Notes: generated by a model from the letters alone, not told the origin. A stretch of 64,000 bases of DNA from Symbiodinium natans (GCA_905221605.1 CAJNDS010002853.1:1-64000); one strand, 5' to 3'. Counted from the stretch's first letter, positions 10,634 to 21,420 are shown. Translations and numbers: made by a program.

Positions 10634-13534
10634 GTGACACGCAGCTTACAATACGTGTGCACCTTTTTCGTCGTTTGCAGGCGATGGAATCGGCGTCAGG
10701 AGCAAGATGGCAAAGGAGGCGCTTCAGAGTATTCGCAGGATTGCGTGCCTGCGATACACGAGATCTCCTCCACAAATCGACGATGCAGAATTTTTTTCTT
10801 CGGACAACGACGAAGTACACTTATTGGGATTTCGCCTGGCGAGGTTCCCTTTGACGTAGTCGCGCGGGCATACAACATCAACAGACCTGGCTGTCGAGCT
10901 TTGCCTGTAATCTTATTCGACAAAGAAGTGCGCACCCTCATGTTTATGGCGGTGCCTTTCTACCCACTGGGAACTACACGCATCTCATTCTGTTTATTTG
11001 AGTTAGGCGACGCCGGAATCGAGCAAGCAGTAATCATTCCTTTCTTACCTTATCCCAGTTGGGACGGCGTCTGGTCGTATCTCGACATTGCTTTCGGATT
11101 TCTGAAAACGCGCGGAAACAGATACCGCCTTGAAGTTGGTGAATGTTGCCTTCAAGAAAGCGATGATATATCCTGGCTGCCAGTTGGCTGTCATGTACGA
11201 CTGACAAGTGAACGCCGCTCAACGCAAATAGCACTTCCACCATTGGCAGGATCTGCGTTCGCCTGGCCAGAAACGGAAGACATGTTCGTCCGCTGGTTCC
11301 AGAGCGAGCATACAATTGTGAAAGCTGCCATGTGCAGACGGCGACAACTTTGTTACGCTTGCGGCCGCAGAGTTTCGGATGTTGATTGCAAGAAGTACAT
11401 CGGCCTGGCGAAACAAGGAACGCTGGGGCAGCATTGCGCCGATACATGCGGTGATGTGTCGCATCTAATCCGACCAAGTGTGTCTTCAAAAACACAGTAT
11501 GAAATTCAGATTCCAATGTGCATCCATCCTGCCCTTATTAGTTTGTACCTGGGCACGCTACATGCTTTCGGTAACGACTTCGTGAATTTCGAACTACTGC
11601 CAGGCTCTAGTGTCGGGAAGCCCATCTGGCAGGAAGCAGCAATTGTCTCCGGCTTCAGCAGAAAACAAAGCATGTCGGGCGACCCGTGTGTAGATGAAGA
11701 GGATGCTATGGGCGGCAGCACGGAGTGCGTCGCAACAGATTACACTGTGAAGCATCATGAGAAAGACAGCAGTGAACCCGCACTCCGCAAATTTCTCGCG
11801 ACGTCAGAGGCTGCCAACGCAAGGCTGTGCAGACAGCTGGCATTTGAACGTGTTCATTGCCGTGACGAATGCTATCACTGCATCGAGAACGGCTCCGACG
11901 ATAGCTGCCTTGCCGCAGATCTCATGAGACTGGCGTGCGGTCTGCAAGCCCAACAAAAACAAGTTCATGAGCAAGATGATGCGAGTACAGCTGCTGTGCT
12001 GGCAGCAAATACACATGATAACAAGCGCTGGGACGCAGACGACTTCGACGGCATCGGAGGCAGTCTTCCTCTGGATGTTGTCAGAGATATAACCCTGTTT
12101 CATTTTTCGCCAGCTCATCTCAGGACACTGGCTTCCACCTGCCGAGCACTGAAGGAGGCCGTGCGAGACTCTAGTCGTTGGCAGAACAGAGTCTTGTACT
12201 TAGAGGGGGACGAGTTCCATGATCGCTCTGTAATCAACTCGATCCTACCTATTTGCAACATCGCAAGCGCGGCAAGTGTGAGATGCAGGCAACTTTGTTT
12301 GTTCTCAACCATGCCGCAAAACATCTATGTTTCCATGCCAGTGCAGCGTATGCGCTTGCCTGGCAACGTCGGAACGGACATTCTGGGCTTCCACTCCATA
12401 GGTCCGATGATGGGAAGAGCAACGTTCGACCTCATCCTCCCTGCATCTACTTGTGGCATTTACATGGGCGTTAAGGAATGGCGAGGAATCAAGAAATCAT
12501 ATTGTCGTATAGACAATCTATTCAGAAGCAACACAACTTGGTCCTATGGCTTGAACGGCGAAATGCCTCGTCCTCATTACGGCAGAGAACGGCATCAGAT
12601 CCGAGCAGACACCGTCCACAACTTCGCGCTCGAGTGGAGCAGCCATTGCTTTGAAGTCTCACTCGATAACGTCGGGGTGACTAGAATTACCACAAGCGCC
12701 AACGGCATCGAGATGGCGCCTCCCTTAGCAGAAGTGTTCGTGTGGCTGTACAGGCGAACACACGCAGACGATTTCCAGCCAAGCTTCAGGTCTAAGCCAT
12801 CTCCTTTATCTCACACTGCGACAGTGAAGTGCAGCATCTGCGCGCAGACGAGATGCATCACTGCAACACGTTGGAGAGTCTGCCCGACGTGTTCGACATG
12901 GATGTGCCACAGGCATGTGCTACATCACCCAGACCAATTATGCCCTTTCTGTCCTGCTCAACTTCAGGATGCTCTCGGGGGCAGTAGCGACTACTTGTCA
13001 GTTACAGTTTCTGCTGCGGCGAAGCTTGAGTCTGACAAGTCTCCCTACGTGCACGCAGGCACATACTATAAAAAAATGCAATGGCATCTCCAATCTGATT
13101 GCAAGTTCCATGGCGTCATAAACAAGATCCTGCGCAAGCACGCTGATGTTTGGAACAACATGCCTGAGGCACTCTACTTGCTGCCTGATCCGGATGAGAA
13201 AATCAGTATGGCCAAGCGGCAGTGGGAACAAGTTCTCCACAGAGCGAGAATCATATTGGACTTGCTGCACCAAGGCCAAGACGTCGTGTTATACCATTTC
13301 ATTTACGATCAGGCTCGCCGCTTGAGGCCAGATCTCGGCGACACTCTCTTGCATTGTCCTCACCCGACTTCATTTTCTTCCTCAGAAGAGTGGAGACGAG
13401 TGGCTTTGCGTTGTGCTCTGGAGATCCACGTATCGCTGGCAGAAGCTCGCTGTGAACACGCAGCCAGAGTACTCCAGAAAGTCGCAGCGTCTCAATCAAT
13501 CGCGACTTGGCGCTGCAGAATGTATAAGTTCTGA
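10634..13534 (+). CDS. Large ORF with Cys-rich, helicase-tail-like, F-box-like and RING-like segments
   Basis: An open frame of 966 codons; the true start is unknown. A good AG|G acceptor lies at about 10680, and a rival frame is open at 10683-10850, so the first 70 residues are doubtful. In order: a Cys/His cluster (CYACGRR with later HCADTC, near 11340-11460); a module at about 11781-12010 (LRKFLATSEAANARL, AFERVHCRDECYHCIEN) that matches the tail of the helicase at 16761-17000; an F-box-like stretch (LPLDVVRDITLFHFSPAHLR, near 12065-12200); and a RING/treble-clef-like cluster near 12830-12960 (CSICAQ, CPTC, MCHRHV, CPFCP). The C-terminal 180 residues are helical and unassigned. It precedes the replicase-transposase gene on the same strand and looks like its partner. 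Possible role: ubiquitin-type adaptor or DNA-binding accessory, inferred only. Confidence 0.55.
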   Translation: MTRSLQYVCTFFVVCRRWNRRQEQDGKGGASEYSQDCVPAIHEISSTNRRCRIFFFGQRRSTLIGISPGEVPFDVVARAYNINRPGCRALPVILFDKEVRTLMFMAVPFYPLGTTRISFCLFELGDAGIEQAVIIPFLPYPSWDGVWSYLDIAFGFLKTRGNRYRLEVGECCLQESDDISWLPVGCHVRLTSERRSTQIALPPLAGSAFAWPETEDMFVRWFQSEHTIVKAAMCRRRQLCYACGRRVSDVDCKKYIGLAKQGTLGQHCADTCGDVSHLIRPSVSSKTQYEIQIPMCIHPALISLYLGTLHAFGNDFVNFELLPGSSVGKPIWQEAAIVSGFSRKQSMSGDPCVDEEDAMGGSTECVATDYTVKHHEKDSSEPALRKFLATSEAANARLCRQLAFERVHCRDECYHCIENGSDDSCLAADLMRLACGLQAQQKQVHEQDDASTAAVLAANTHDNKRWDADDFDGIGGSLPLDVVRDITLFHFSPAHLRTLASTCRALKEAVRDSSRWQNRVLYLEGDEFHDRSVINSILPICNIASAASVRCRQLCLFSTMPQNIYVSMPVQRMRLPGNVGTDILGFHSIGPMMGRATFDLILPASTCGIYMGVKEWRGIKKSYCRIDNLFRSNTTWSYGLNGEMPRPHYGRERHQIRADTVHNFALEWSSHCFEVSLDNVGVTRITTSANGIEMAPPLAEVFVWLYRRTHADDFQPSFRSKPSPLSHTATVKCSICAQTRCITATRWRVCPTCSTWMCHRHVLHHPDQLCPFCPAQLQDALGGSSDYLSVTVSAAAKLESDKSPYVHAGTYYKKMQWHLQSDCKFHGVINKILRKHADVWNNMPEALYLLPDPDEKISMAKRQWEQVLHRARIILDLLHQGQDVVLYHFIYDQARRLRPDLGDTLLHCPHPTSFSSSEEWRRVALRCALEIHVSLAEARCEHAARVLQKVAASQSIATWRCRMYKF

Positions 13535-13669
13535 TGCACTTTTGCTACTTGAGCGCAGCTGTATAGATTGCATTCGCTTTTGTGTGTTCATCGTTTCCCT
13601 AGCGGTCAAAGTCATTGCGTCCGTGCGACCGTGTCGAGGATCAAACCGACAAATTTGCAGACGATCTTG

Positions 13670-13864
13670 ACGGTCTGGGTGGATCAGTGCCTGGTTGCAA
13701 ATGAGAGTAGGTCCTGTTACCTTCATAAAGACATAATGTTGTTTACATTCGTTAAAATGCGACTACGCAATTATGTAAACGCACGCCTGAATCAAACCTA
13801 ACCATTTGCTTAGGACGGTCAAGAATCAGACGAAGAAGCCATGGACGTTACTGATGTTTCTGCG
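13670..13864 (+). CDS. Small upstream exons of the replicase-transposase gene (putative)
   Basis: After GCAG at about 13662 a short frame reads DDLDGLGGSVPG, echoing DDFDGIGGSLPL in the 966-codon ORF (near 12040). A second exon fits 13814-13864: it follows AG|G, reads DGQESDEEAMDVTDVSA and ends in phase 0 at a GC donor. That phase joins the next exon, which opens at 13919 after another AG|G. These are inferred from boundary rules and frame only. The true start codon of the gene is not resolved; the first in-frame ATG in this stretch is at 13841. Confidence 0.35.
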
Positions 13865-13918
13865 GCAGGACTGCGAGTTGTCTTTATCATTTTCTGAAAG
13901 TGTAATATAGAAACATAG

Positions 13919-16900
13919 GCAGTCCTGCACGAAGGAGGCTGGACTCACCCACTCGATTCAATTGTGGGCGGAGTTCTTCGTCGCGACCCCATACCTCCGA
14001 TTTTTCAAATGCCCTCTCAGCCTGAAACCGCATCGACAGCGTCGTTGAGCGCATGTACGGATCTGGCCAGACTCAATCACTTTCCCACCGATGAATTCTT
14101 GCGCTTTGAGTCAGAGGGACACAAGTACTTCTACAATGACGTAGTCGTCGGATGCAGCGCTACCTGGCTGGCTTGCATCTTGCCACGCGCGTAGTGAAAT
14201 ATATACAGAGTAAGAGTTGCCATAAGGCAACCTCTTAGCGTTTCTAAGTTTTTTCGTCGAGGTTACCGCCCTGATACACGAGTTTTCCGAAGAGTTCGAC
14301 GCTACACTTGCTTTACAAAAAATGAAGTCTGGTCGAAATTGGCCTCGAAAGGAATATGTTGCGCCCGATGCAGACTTCAAACTTATTGGCGCCATGCTAA
14401 TCGGCACGGACTTCTTCTACCAGGCAGATCTCGTAGAAGAGCTCAAGAAAACTCCGCCAGACCTCAGCAAGATTTGCGAATTGTTCGTTGCAAGCCGTGC
14501 GGAGCTGAACACGTGGGACGAGATCATGACGCAACTCGTTCTTCACGATAACGAGATTGCTGATATGTGGAATCTCAAAAGGGAAAGCGCAGCGAACTGC
14601 GGCACTTGGATGCATGCAATGCTTGAACATTTACTGAATGGCTACCAGATTTGTCCTGGCTGCATGGAGGGTGAACTTAATGCTGCTATCCGTGCACTTC
14701 AAAAGATAGGCAATGTCGAAGTCTTTCGAACCGAATGGTGTGTTCATGCCCCGGAGGAGGATCTAGCTGGATCAATCGACGTCGTTCTGAAGATCAAAGA
14801 TTCCAGCGAATTCATTCTACTGGACTGGAAACGCAGCGAGAAGTTGAAGGACAAGTTCAACAGTTACGGCAAAAACATGAAAGTGCCGCTGCAAGACGTG
14901 CCGGACTGTCAAGGACACCATTATCGGCTCCAATTAAACATATATCGCTGGATCTTGGAGAAGTACTACGACGTAAAAATTGTCAAGATGGTAGTTGTCT
15001 GCGTGCATCCCAACTATCTTCCAGATGGCTTCGTCGACGAAGTTCCAGATCTTCAAGCATCTGTGTCGCAGCTTATGGACATCAGAAGACAACACTTGCT
15101 CGCCAAAGCAGCGGAACCATGTGCCGATGCTGCGATTCCGCCTACTGAACCTTTTCAAGTTCGCTTGTCTGGAACTGCAGCAAATGAAGACGATCCCTTT
15201 GTTGATGAGTTAAACGCGGCTATGCGTATTCTTATTGAGAATGACGCTGACGAGGTGCCGCAGGCTGCTAAGAAAAGAAGACTCATGGCAGGAGCCGATA
15301 AAACATCGGCTCAGTTCCAATCTATGTTTGAGAAGTCAAGACACTGCATATCGTCCGAGTTGAACCACGTGACGCCCGATTTGAAACACAACAGCGAGGA
15401 GATTCTCAAGAAGACCGATCAATCGCTCTTTCAGCTCAGGCAGGCTTTTCCTACATTGTCCGAAGACCTTCTGCGGCTTATGATGGTGGCCGCTTACATT
15501 TCTGAAAAGAATATTGCGGACAAGATCACGCTGGCAGATGCTGCCGCATTTTTGTGGCTTGTGGAAGGAGGAAGACACGTTAGAGTTCACAAGGGTTTCT
15601 TGTATATTTACAACGACGACGGCTCTTTCGTGACGTTCGGAGGAATTCCTCCTGAGGCTGTGCTTCATCGGATCTCGAATTTCTTCACTGAGTTGGAAGG
15701 AATCTACAGACGAATGAAAGACGATGTGCGCAGGGATAATCAAGCCATCGCGACGGCGATCGTGAGCGACTCTCAAAACTTTGCGAGTGAAGCTCTATTT
15801 CTAGAGAACTGTCGTCGTGCTGCCAGAAGCAAGAAGAAAGTTGAAGCGATTCCGCGTCTCGACGCGAATCCGGATGAGGAACCTGTCTTTGAGGAAGACA
15901 AGCCAAGAGATGAGTCATGGACCAATGCCTTGGCTGACAAAGCTTGGAAGATCTGTTGCGCTTTGAAATTCGAGCTAATGCAGACGCGCATGTTCTCGCT
16001 TATTGTTGAATGGTGCGAAACCGAAGACCGGCGAGAGGCAGCGAATTGCTACAATGACGTCTGCTTTGTGTATGATCGCCCAGACTCAGAGCACTACATC
16101 GAAGCAGTTAAAAAAAGTCCGACGAACAACTGCTACGTGCACATTCCACATAATCTGCTGGATCCTGTTCTCCAGTCCAATATGCAGCGCTTGGAGCGAT
16201 TTTACGCACAGACATTCTGGTGCAACTTCAATGTCTTTCAATGCTTTCAAGCAGCGCTCGCGTTGGCGAAGCGGGGATTAAACATCGACAGATGTTTCAT
16301 TGGCATATCTCCAGGCGGTGTTGGGCAAAGTCTGTACTCATTACATCTTTCGGAGATGTACAAGCAGCACCACGTGTTCTTCGACCCAAATGTATGGCAC
16401 ATGGAAGAAGAACTTCGCAAACAGGCTGAGTCGCTGGCTAAGTGCTTTATTTTGACTGGCCAAGAAGCACCAGAAAGTAGCAAGAAGCTTCACATTGATC
16501 TCTTCAAGAAAACTATGTCTGGAGATGGCATAATGGGCCGCAAGCCATACGGCTACACTACTCGAATGTGGCACATCATCGCCTGGAAGCGACTCGAAAT
16601 GAATAGAATGATGACCTTCGGGGGTGTCACTGCGGCCAATTTCAATTCAATGTTCAGACGTGGCTTTGTGTGGAAAGCCAAAGCTCGTTTCATACACGAG
16701 AAGTTTCTCGCCAACTACCCTGATCATGAGAAGGACGGCATTTTTGCAGCGGATCCCAGCCTCAACAAGTTTCTTGCTACTTCGCAAGCCTCCATCGCAG
16801 GGCTTCGAATGCAATGGGCATTTGAACGTTTTCACGGCCGCGATGAATGCTATCAGTTCATCGAAAATTACTGCAACGGCGAAGACAACTACCTCACCGA

Positions 16901-19900
16901 AGACGTCATGAGGCAAGCCTGCAGCCTACCAATTCGGCAAAGACAAGTGCAAGAGGAGCAGGATCTGGGCCTAGCTGCTGTGCTGGAAGCCGATGCTGAA
17001 AGCCAAAAGGAACGAGATGAAAAAGGCAACGAGTGGGATAATTTACGACAATTCCTGTTCGACAACATGCTTTCTTCTGGCCTGGAGTTGCTGACGTATC
17101 GCGAGTTCAGGAAGCTGACCTTGAAGAACATAGGAATTCCAAACCAAACAAAAGAAGCATTGTGGGATTCAGTGGAATCGCAGTGCGTGCTTCGACCAGG
17201 CATCATCAAGCACAAGACGAGCAAAGTGAAACCAGGAGCTTTTTTACCCCTCATGAAGTTTGCGCATGATTTCGAAGCTCTGCTGGCTCCGGCTGACGAA
17301 GAAAGTACCAGAATGGAGTTTCAGGAGCAACACGATATTCAGAAGTTGCGGAACTATGCATTCGCACATGGTACTCGCAAGCGCAACGCTGAAGTTTTGG
17401 AAGCATATCACAAGAACGCCTGTCAGCGTCTCAGTACCTCCGATGGTAAAAAGGGCAGGAAGCATGCTGATCGATGCGACGCTCTGCAAGCACACAAGAA
17501 TGCGCTGCGAAAGCTTGCGGCTCACGAAGACAGCGTCACAAGTGTTCTTCGAGGTAACATGGACACTTCGACTAGCGTGAAGGCTTCTCAACGAATTCGT
17601 TACAGACCAAAAGATGCGCAGTCGCAAGAGTTGTCTTTTCCACAACAAGATTCTGATTTGCGGACCGCAGCTTTGGTCTCCAAGCAGATCAAATATCACT
17701 ATCCTGCGGAGCCGATCTACTCAGTGAAGCCTCGTCGTTACAGTGGTGCTGGCAGTGCACAGGCTATGTCTCGAAGACTTCAAGCACATGTGCTGGACAC
17801 TCATTGCGTGGATCTGGATATTCAGAACTGCTGCTTGACTCTTACTTACCAAATCCTGGAGAAGCTGAAGCCCAGCCCAGCTTTGCCAGAGAAGCTGAGT
17901 GAGCTGCTGTATGAACTTGCTTACAAGCGCGATGGTTTCTTTCGCAGAATCAAAGTACATCACAGTGACGGCAAGGACCTGGTGAATACAGTTGTGAACG
18001 GTGGTCGCATACCTGACAACTTCAAGGACAACGAGGATATAAGGTCGCTGCAGAAGCTGTCTCTATATCTCCGCTGGACAGCGTGCAACCTTCTTCATGA
18101 TGACTACCTGAGTCTCAAGGATGTCAAAACCAAAACATTCCCTGAAGCTACAGTGTTTTCGCTGATGTGGCACGCAGTTGAAGATCGCATTCTTCAGTGT
18201 TGGTCCGAACACGTTTTGCGACAAGACCCGAAGCCGCTTCATGTTTCGCTGCACTTCGACGGAATGCGAATATCGCGCAATGCAATTGTCGATATTCCAC
18301 AGTTCTGCAAGTCTTGCGAGGAAGCAATCGAGCAGAAACTGTCCTTCAAGGTTAAGATTGTTCAGAAGATCGAGCGAGACTTTCTTTCCGGAGTTCGAGA
18401 AAAATCAACTCCAGTTCCGCCTCGACAATCACTTCCTGATGCCTGCGCTCAAGCCGGCAATTGCATACCATGCGCCCTATGGCACACAGCTCCCATTCTT
18501 CGCTGCAGCATCGTGTCTTCTCTTCAAGATGTGAGCCTCGGCGCTAACAAGGAGGCTGCGGAGGCTGGCTACAGATCTTATCGCAGCGCACAGGCTCTTT
18601 ACAAGGCTGATTTAAATTCAGTTTTGGGTCTTCCGCATGACAAAGTTCAGTCCTTCATGCTTCATTCAGAAGGCAAAGGTCGTCCTCATTGCGTCGCAGC
18701 TCAATTTTCAAGTGACAGGGACAGTGTTATAATTTTTGATGGAAAGCAAGGTTTCCGAGTGAGCGCTGCAGACTTTCAAGAAGCTTTTGCGAGTGCAGTG
18801 GACCGCAGCACTATCGTGTCCTACTGGCCAAGACAGTCGCACGAAGCAGATACTGCAAACAGTAACGAGCTTTTGGATATGGTCGCAGGCTGCAGTTCTG
18901 AAGAATCTGACGACGATGGCAATAGTCTGCCAGCTCTGGCTGCATCGAGAATTGATTTCGATTCGGAGGGCTGCCCTTTTATTTCTGACAACATCTTGGA
19001 GTCCTTGGAGCGTGAAGTTGCAGACATGCTGGAGAACTTGTCTTCCAATTGCAAGGCTGTGAGCGGCAAGCGCGCATGCCCGTTTTGTCCATTTCGTTCT
19101 TTTAGTCGGCTGATGTATCTGCGGACCCATTTGAAAAAACATCACACTGTTCAGAATCAGTTCGTGGCTTCCGGCACAAAACAAATCAAAGTCATCCTAG
19201 CGCTCTACGACGACGCCGCTTCGTCTCAGTGCGCGGCCACATCCTTGCTGCAGCACAGTGCGGAGACGCTGCGGGCGACTGTTAGCCCAGCGCTTGAGTC
19301 TAATATGAACCACATCGACAAGCATATTCGTCTCATCTTCGACTACAGTGGGCCAAGGTACGTGAATGCAGCTGCAATTGGAACATCACTAGATGTGCGC
19401 CGAGTTCGGAACATTTATTACACCCGCGAGTTCGCAGACTTGCTTTTTCAAGAGATGATCATGAGTCACGCGCAAGTCTCCGAGCTAACTTAGAAATCTT
19501 TTGCTTGCGATGTAAATACTGTGTTCGCGTTGATCATGTTTGCAGACAATCCGCAATATCAGGTCAGAGCTTTGTGGCCTCGCTGTCATATGACAGCCAT
19601 GAAGTGCGGCAACAAACTTGCAACGTTACTGCCACCTGATGTGAGGCACTGGCTTCCAATGCTGGAAGACATCACGATGTCACCGGCTTTCAAAGAAAAA
19701 ACTAGCGTCATGAGCAAGCATTTGGAAGCAAATAAAGAATGGGTGTACCTGAGCATGGACGCAACTCTGAAGGTGTGTCTCAAGCTTCGAGGTCAGGCGT
19801 CGTACCGTGCTTCAGCTCAGGAAAGACAAGACGCGCCTTTTCCAGATGACGTGGCTTGGAGGCGACTGTTAACAGTTCGAGGGAAATCAGGAGCTGTCTT

Positions 19901-20984
19901 GCTCCTTCATCCTCTGCAGTCAGAAAAGTCAGAGTACATTGTGTCCGCCCTGACAGAGAACTTCACGGCAGAACAACTGCAGTCTGTAATGCACATTGCG
20001 ACAGACAGCCCTTCTGTCAAGTTCTACACAGAACTTCGGCGCGTCTGCCCGAATCTTACATCAATGATGCTGGATCCCGTGCATCTTGCTATTGTGTATG
20101 AGTACGGCCATTGGAATAAAAGGACGCCGGGTTCGAAGGCCTTGCGAAGCGTGCTCAAAAAGGCATGTGCCATTGATAGACGCGTCGAGAAGACGTTCTG
20201 GTCCACTTGTTACGACGGCGACATGTCGAGACCTCTCGACGAGGCCGAGGCGAGCTGCAGAGACATGATCTTATCAATGTCGATGCCTTTGAAGGAAGCA
20301 AACGATGTGCTGGCTGCATTGGATTGTGAGACGCCGCTATATGGAAGGGCAGAGTTCATCAAAAGTGTTGCAGCCATATGTGCAAAATTTGCACATGAGG
20401 TGAAGCGCAAAGCCGCTGGGCCCAACAAGGAAATCTTTAAAATCTTGTGGGCAGCCTGTGCTCCCGATAGACTTGAGTGGCTCATGAACAATGTTCGTTC
20501 TCGCCACGCGATGCCTAATGAGCATCTTATTTTCTTACCCAGCGGCACGTCCAGCAACGAGGCATTACATGCGGAGATTAACTCGTGGTCTCGCAGCACT
20601 AACGTAATGCACCGCTCCACGTTAGCCCTGAAGCTGCGCTATTACCATTTCATCAAGCTTATGGCGCATTACCTCGCGACTCATTTTCCATTGACACATA
20701 TTGTGTCTGAAAGCGTTCTCCTCTGCAGAGCATTAGGACATTCTATCTGGACTTGTGAAGATTGGAAGCAGTGGTGCTCCGAACAAAAAAAACATAAAAG
20801 ACAGCAGAAAGCACAGCTGCCGCTCGCTGCAGCGCGAGAAGCAGAAGAATCTTTGGTGCGAGGCTGGCTCGCCAAGCGACCAGCGGCCAAACGCATCAAG
20901 CCTACAATAATTAAGAGAACTCCTCTTCGAGCTCCTAGAAGGCACACCTTGCGAAGCTCCGGTGTGAAGCGCAAGTCGAAATGA
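13919..20984 (+). CDS. Giant replicase-transposase polyprotein (nuclease, helicase, polymerase-like, peptidase-like, DDE transposase-like)
   Basis: Exons 13919-14158, 14262-19469 and 19563-20984 join in frame to about 2,290 codons. Residues below count from the ATG at 14322. Before it, spliced sequence reads FESEGHKYFYND and VTALIHEF, typical of the start of a PD-(D/E)XK exonuclease. The nuclease core follows: E102, GSIDVV (D153), LLDWKRS (D168, K170), QLNIYRW (Q204, Y208). An SF3/D5-like NTPase has GISPGGVGQS at about 661 (Gln where Lys is usual), FFDPNVW and CFILTGQEAP, then a helical tail at about 789-870. A polymerase-like region has VDLDIQNCC (about 1163) and LHFDGMRIS (about 1310). A Cys-His-Asp region (AGNCIPCAL, HCVAAQF, IIFDGKQGF; 1378-1475) resembles OTU/papain-like peptidases. 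A C2H2 finger lies near 1585-1608. The last exon carries DDE-like motifs. I infer a self-replicating DNA transposon; the family is not identified. Confidence 0.6.
14159..14261 (+). other. Intron with GC donor (103 nt)
   Basis: The nuclease frame upstream ends ...YFYNDVVVGCS at 14158. The sequence then reads GCTACC and runs into stops. It closes TCGAG|GTTACC at 14261/14262, where the frame resumes VTALIHEF. Removing 103 nt restores the usual S-V-T-x-L-I pattern of this nuclease family and preserves phase 0. Confidence 0.65.
19470..19562 (+). other. Intron with GC donor (93 nt) joining replicase and transposase
   Basis: Without splicing, the first ORF ends at 19493 and the transposase begins at an arbitrary ATG near 19521-19536. 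A GC donor after ATGAGTCAC (19469) and the acceptor ATCAG|GTC (19562/19563) remove the stop in phase 0, giving ...EMIMSH then VRALWPRCHMT. This makes one fusion protein. Confidence 0.5.
19563..20984 (+). CDS. DDE-type transposase-like domain (last exon of the fusion)
   Basis: About 474 codons. Acidic residues suit a DDE/DDD-E catalytic core: LSMDATLKV (near 19755), IATDSPSVKFY (near 19996) with MLDPVHLAIVYEYG about 25 residues later, and GTSSNEALHAEIN (near 20547). The last resembles the Glu-helix motif of several eukaryotic cut-and-paste transposase families. The C-terminus is strongly basic (RRHTLRSSGVKRKSK), as in DNA-binding or nuclear-targeting tails. It follows a C2H2 finger in the preceding exon. 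I could not assign a superfamily; KDZ/Zisupton-type and MULE-type elements are the candidates I considered. No clear matching terminal inverted repeats were found flanking the block. Confidence 0.5.
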   Translation, partial: VRALWPRCHMTAMKCGNKLATLLPPDVRHWLPMLEDITMSPAFKEKTSVMSKHLEANKEWVYLSMDATLKVCLKLRGQASYRASAQERQDAPFPDDVAWRRLLTVRGKSGAVLLLHPLQSEKSEYIVSALTENFTAEQLQSVMHIATDSPSVKFYTELRRVCPNLTSMMLDPVHLAIVYEYGHWNKRTPGSKALRSVLKKACAIDRRVEKTFWSTCYDGDMSRPLDEAEASCRDMILSMSMPLKEANDVLAALDCETPLYGRAEFIKSVAAICAKFAHEVKRKAAGPNKEIFKILWAACAPDRLEWLMNNVRSRHAMPNEHLIFLPSGTSSNEALHAEINSWSRSTNVMHRSTLALKLRYYHFIKLMAHYLATHFPLTHIVSESVLLCRALGHSIWTCEDWKQWCSEQKKHKRQQKAQLPLAAAREAEESLVRGWLAKRPAAKRIKPTIIKRTPLRAPRRHTLRSSGVKRKSK

Positions 20985-21420
20985 TACACTTCTAGTCACG
21001 AACAGTCATCATGTGCATATCGGTCTGCTGCGACTTTCTGAATTATTGACTTGCGGATGAGCGAGTTGCTAGATCTTCGTGTGGATATGTGGACAAAATG
21101 TTTTGCTGGCGTGCTTGTTGCTGTGACAAAAAGATGCATTCAGCTATACTATAATACAGTCCTGAAAAGACTGAGATCTGTATTTGTTATAAATGCATCC
21201 TGCTGCTATGCATTTTGCAAGCTTCTTGAGACTACTCGACACACGCTAGAGACCTCGAAGTTTTTTTTGAACCGAAGCGACTCACTTCTCCGACTTTCTA
21301 ATATATTCTAAGCTGTCAAGTGATCTGTTTCGAAAGCGGCCTAGTCAGCAAGATGTATAAGGGTCTCTGTGTTTTTTAAATGCAGACTCAGGAGTTGCAG
21401 AATGTTTTTTCAGCGTATAA
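20985..21420. other. 3' flank of the transposase exon, no further gene recognised
   Basis: AT-rich sequence after the stop codon with a few short ORFs lacking recognisable motifs. Possibly the 3' UTR and inner edge of the mobile block. Confidence 0.4.
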
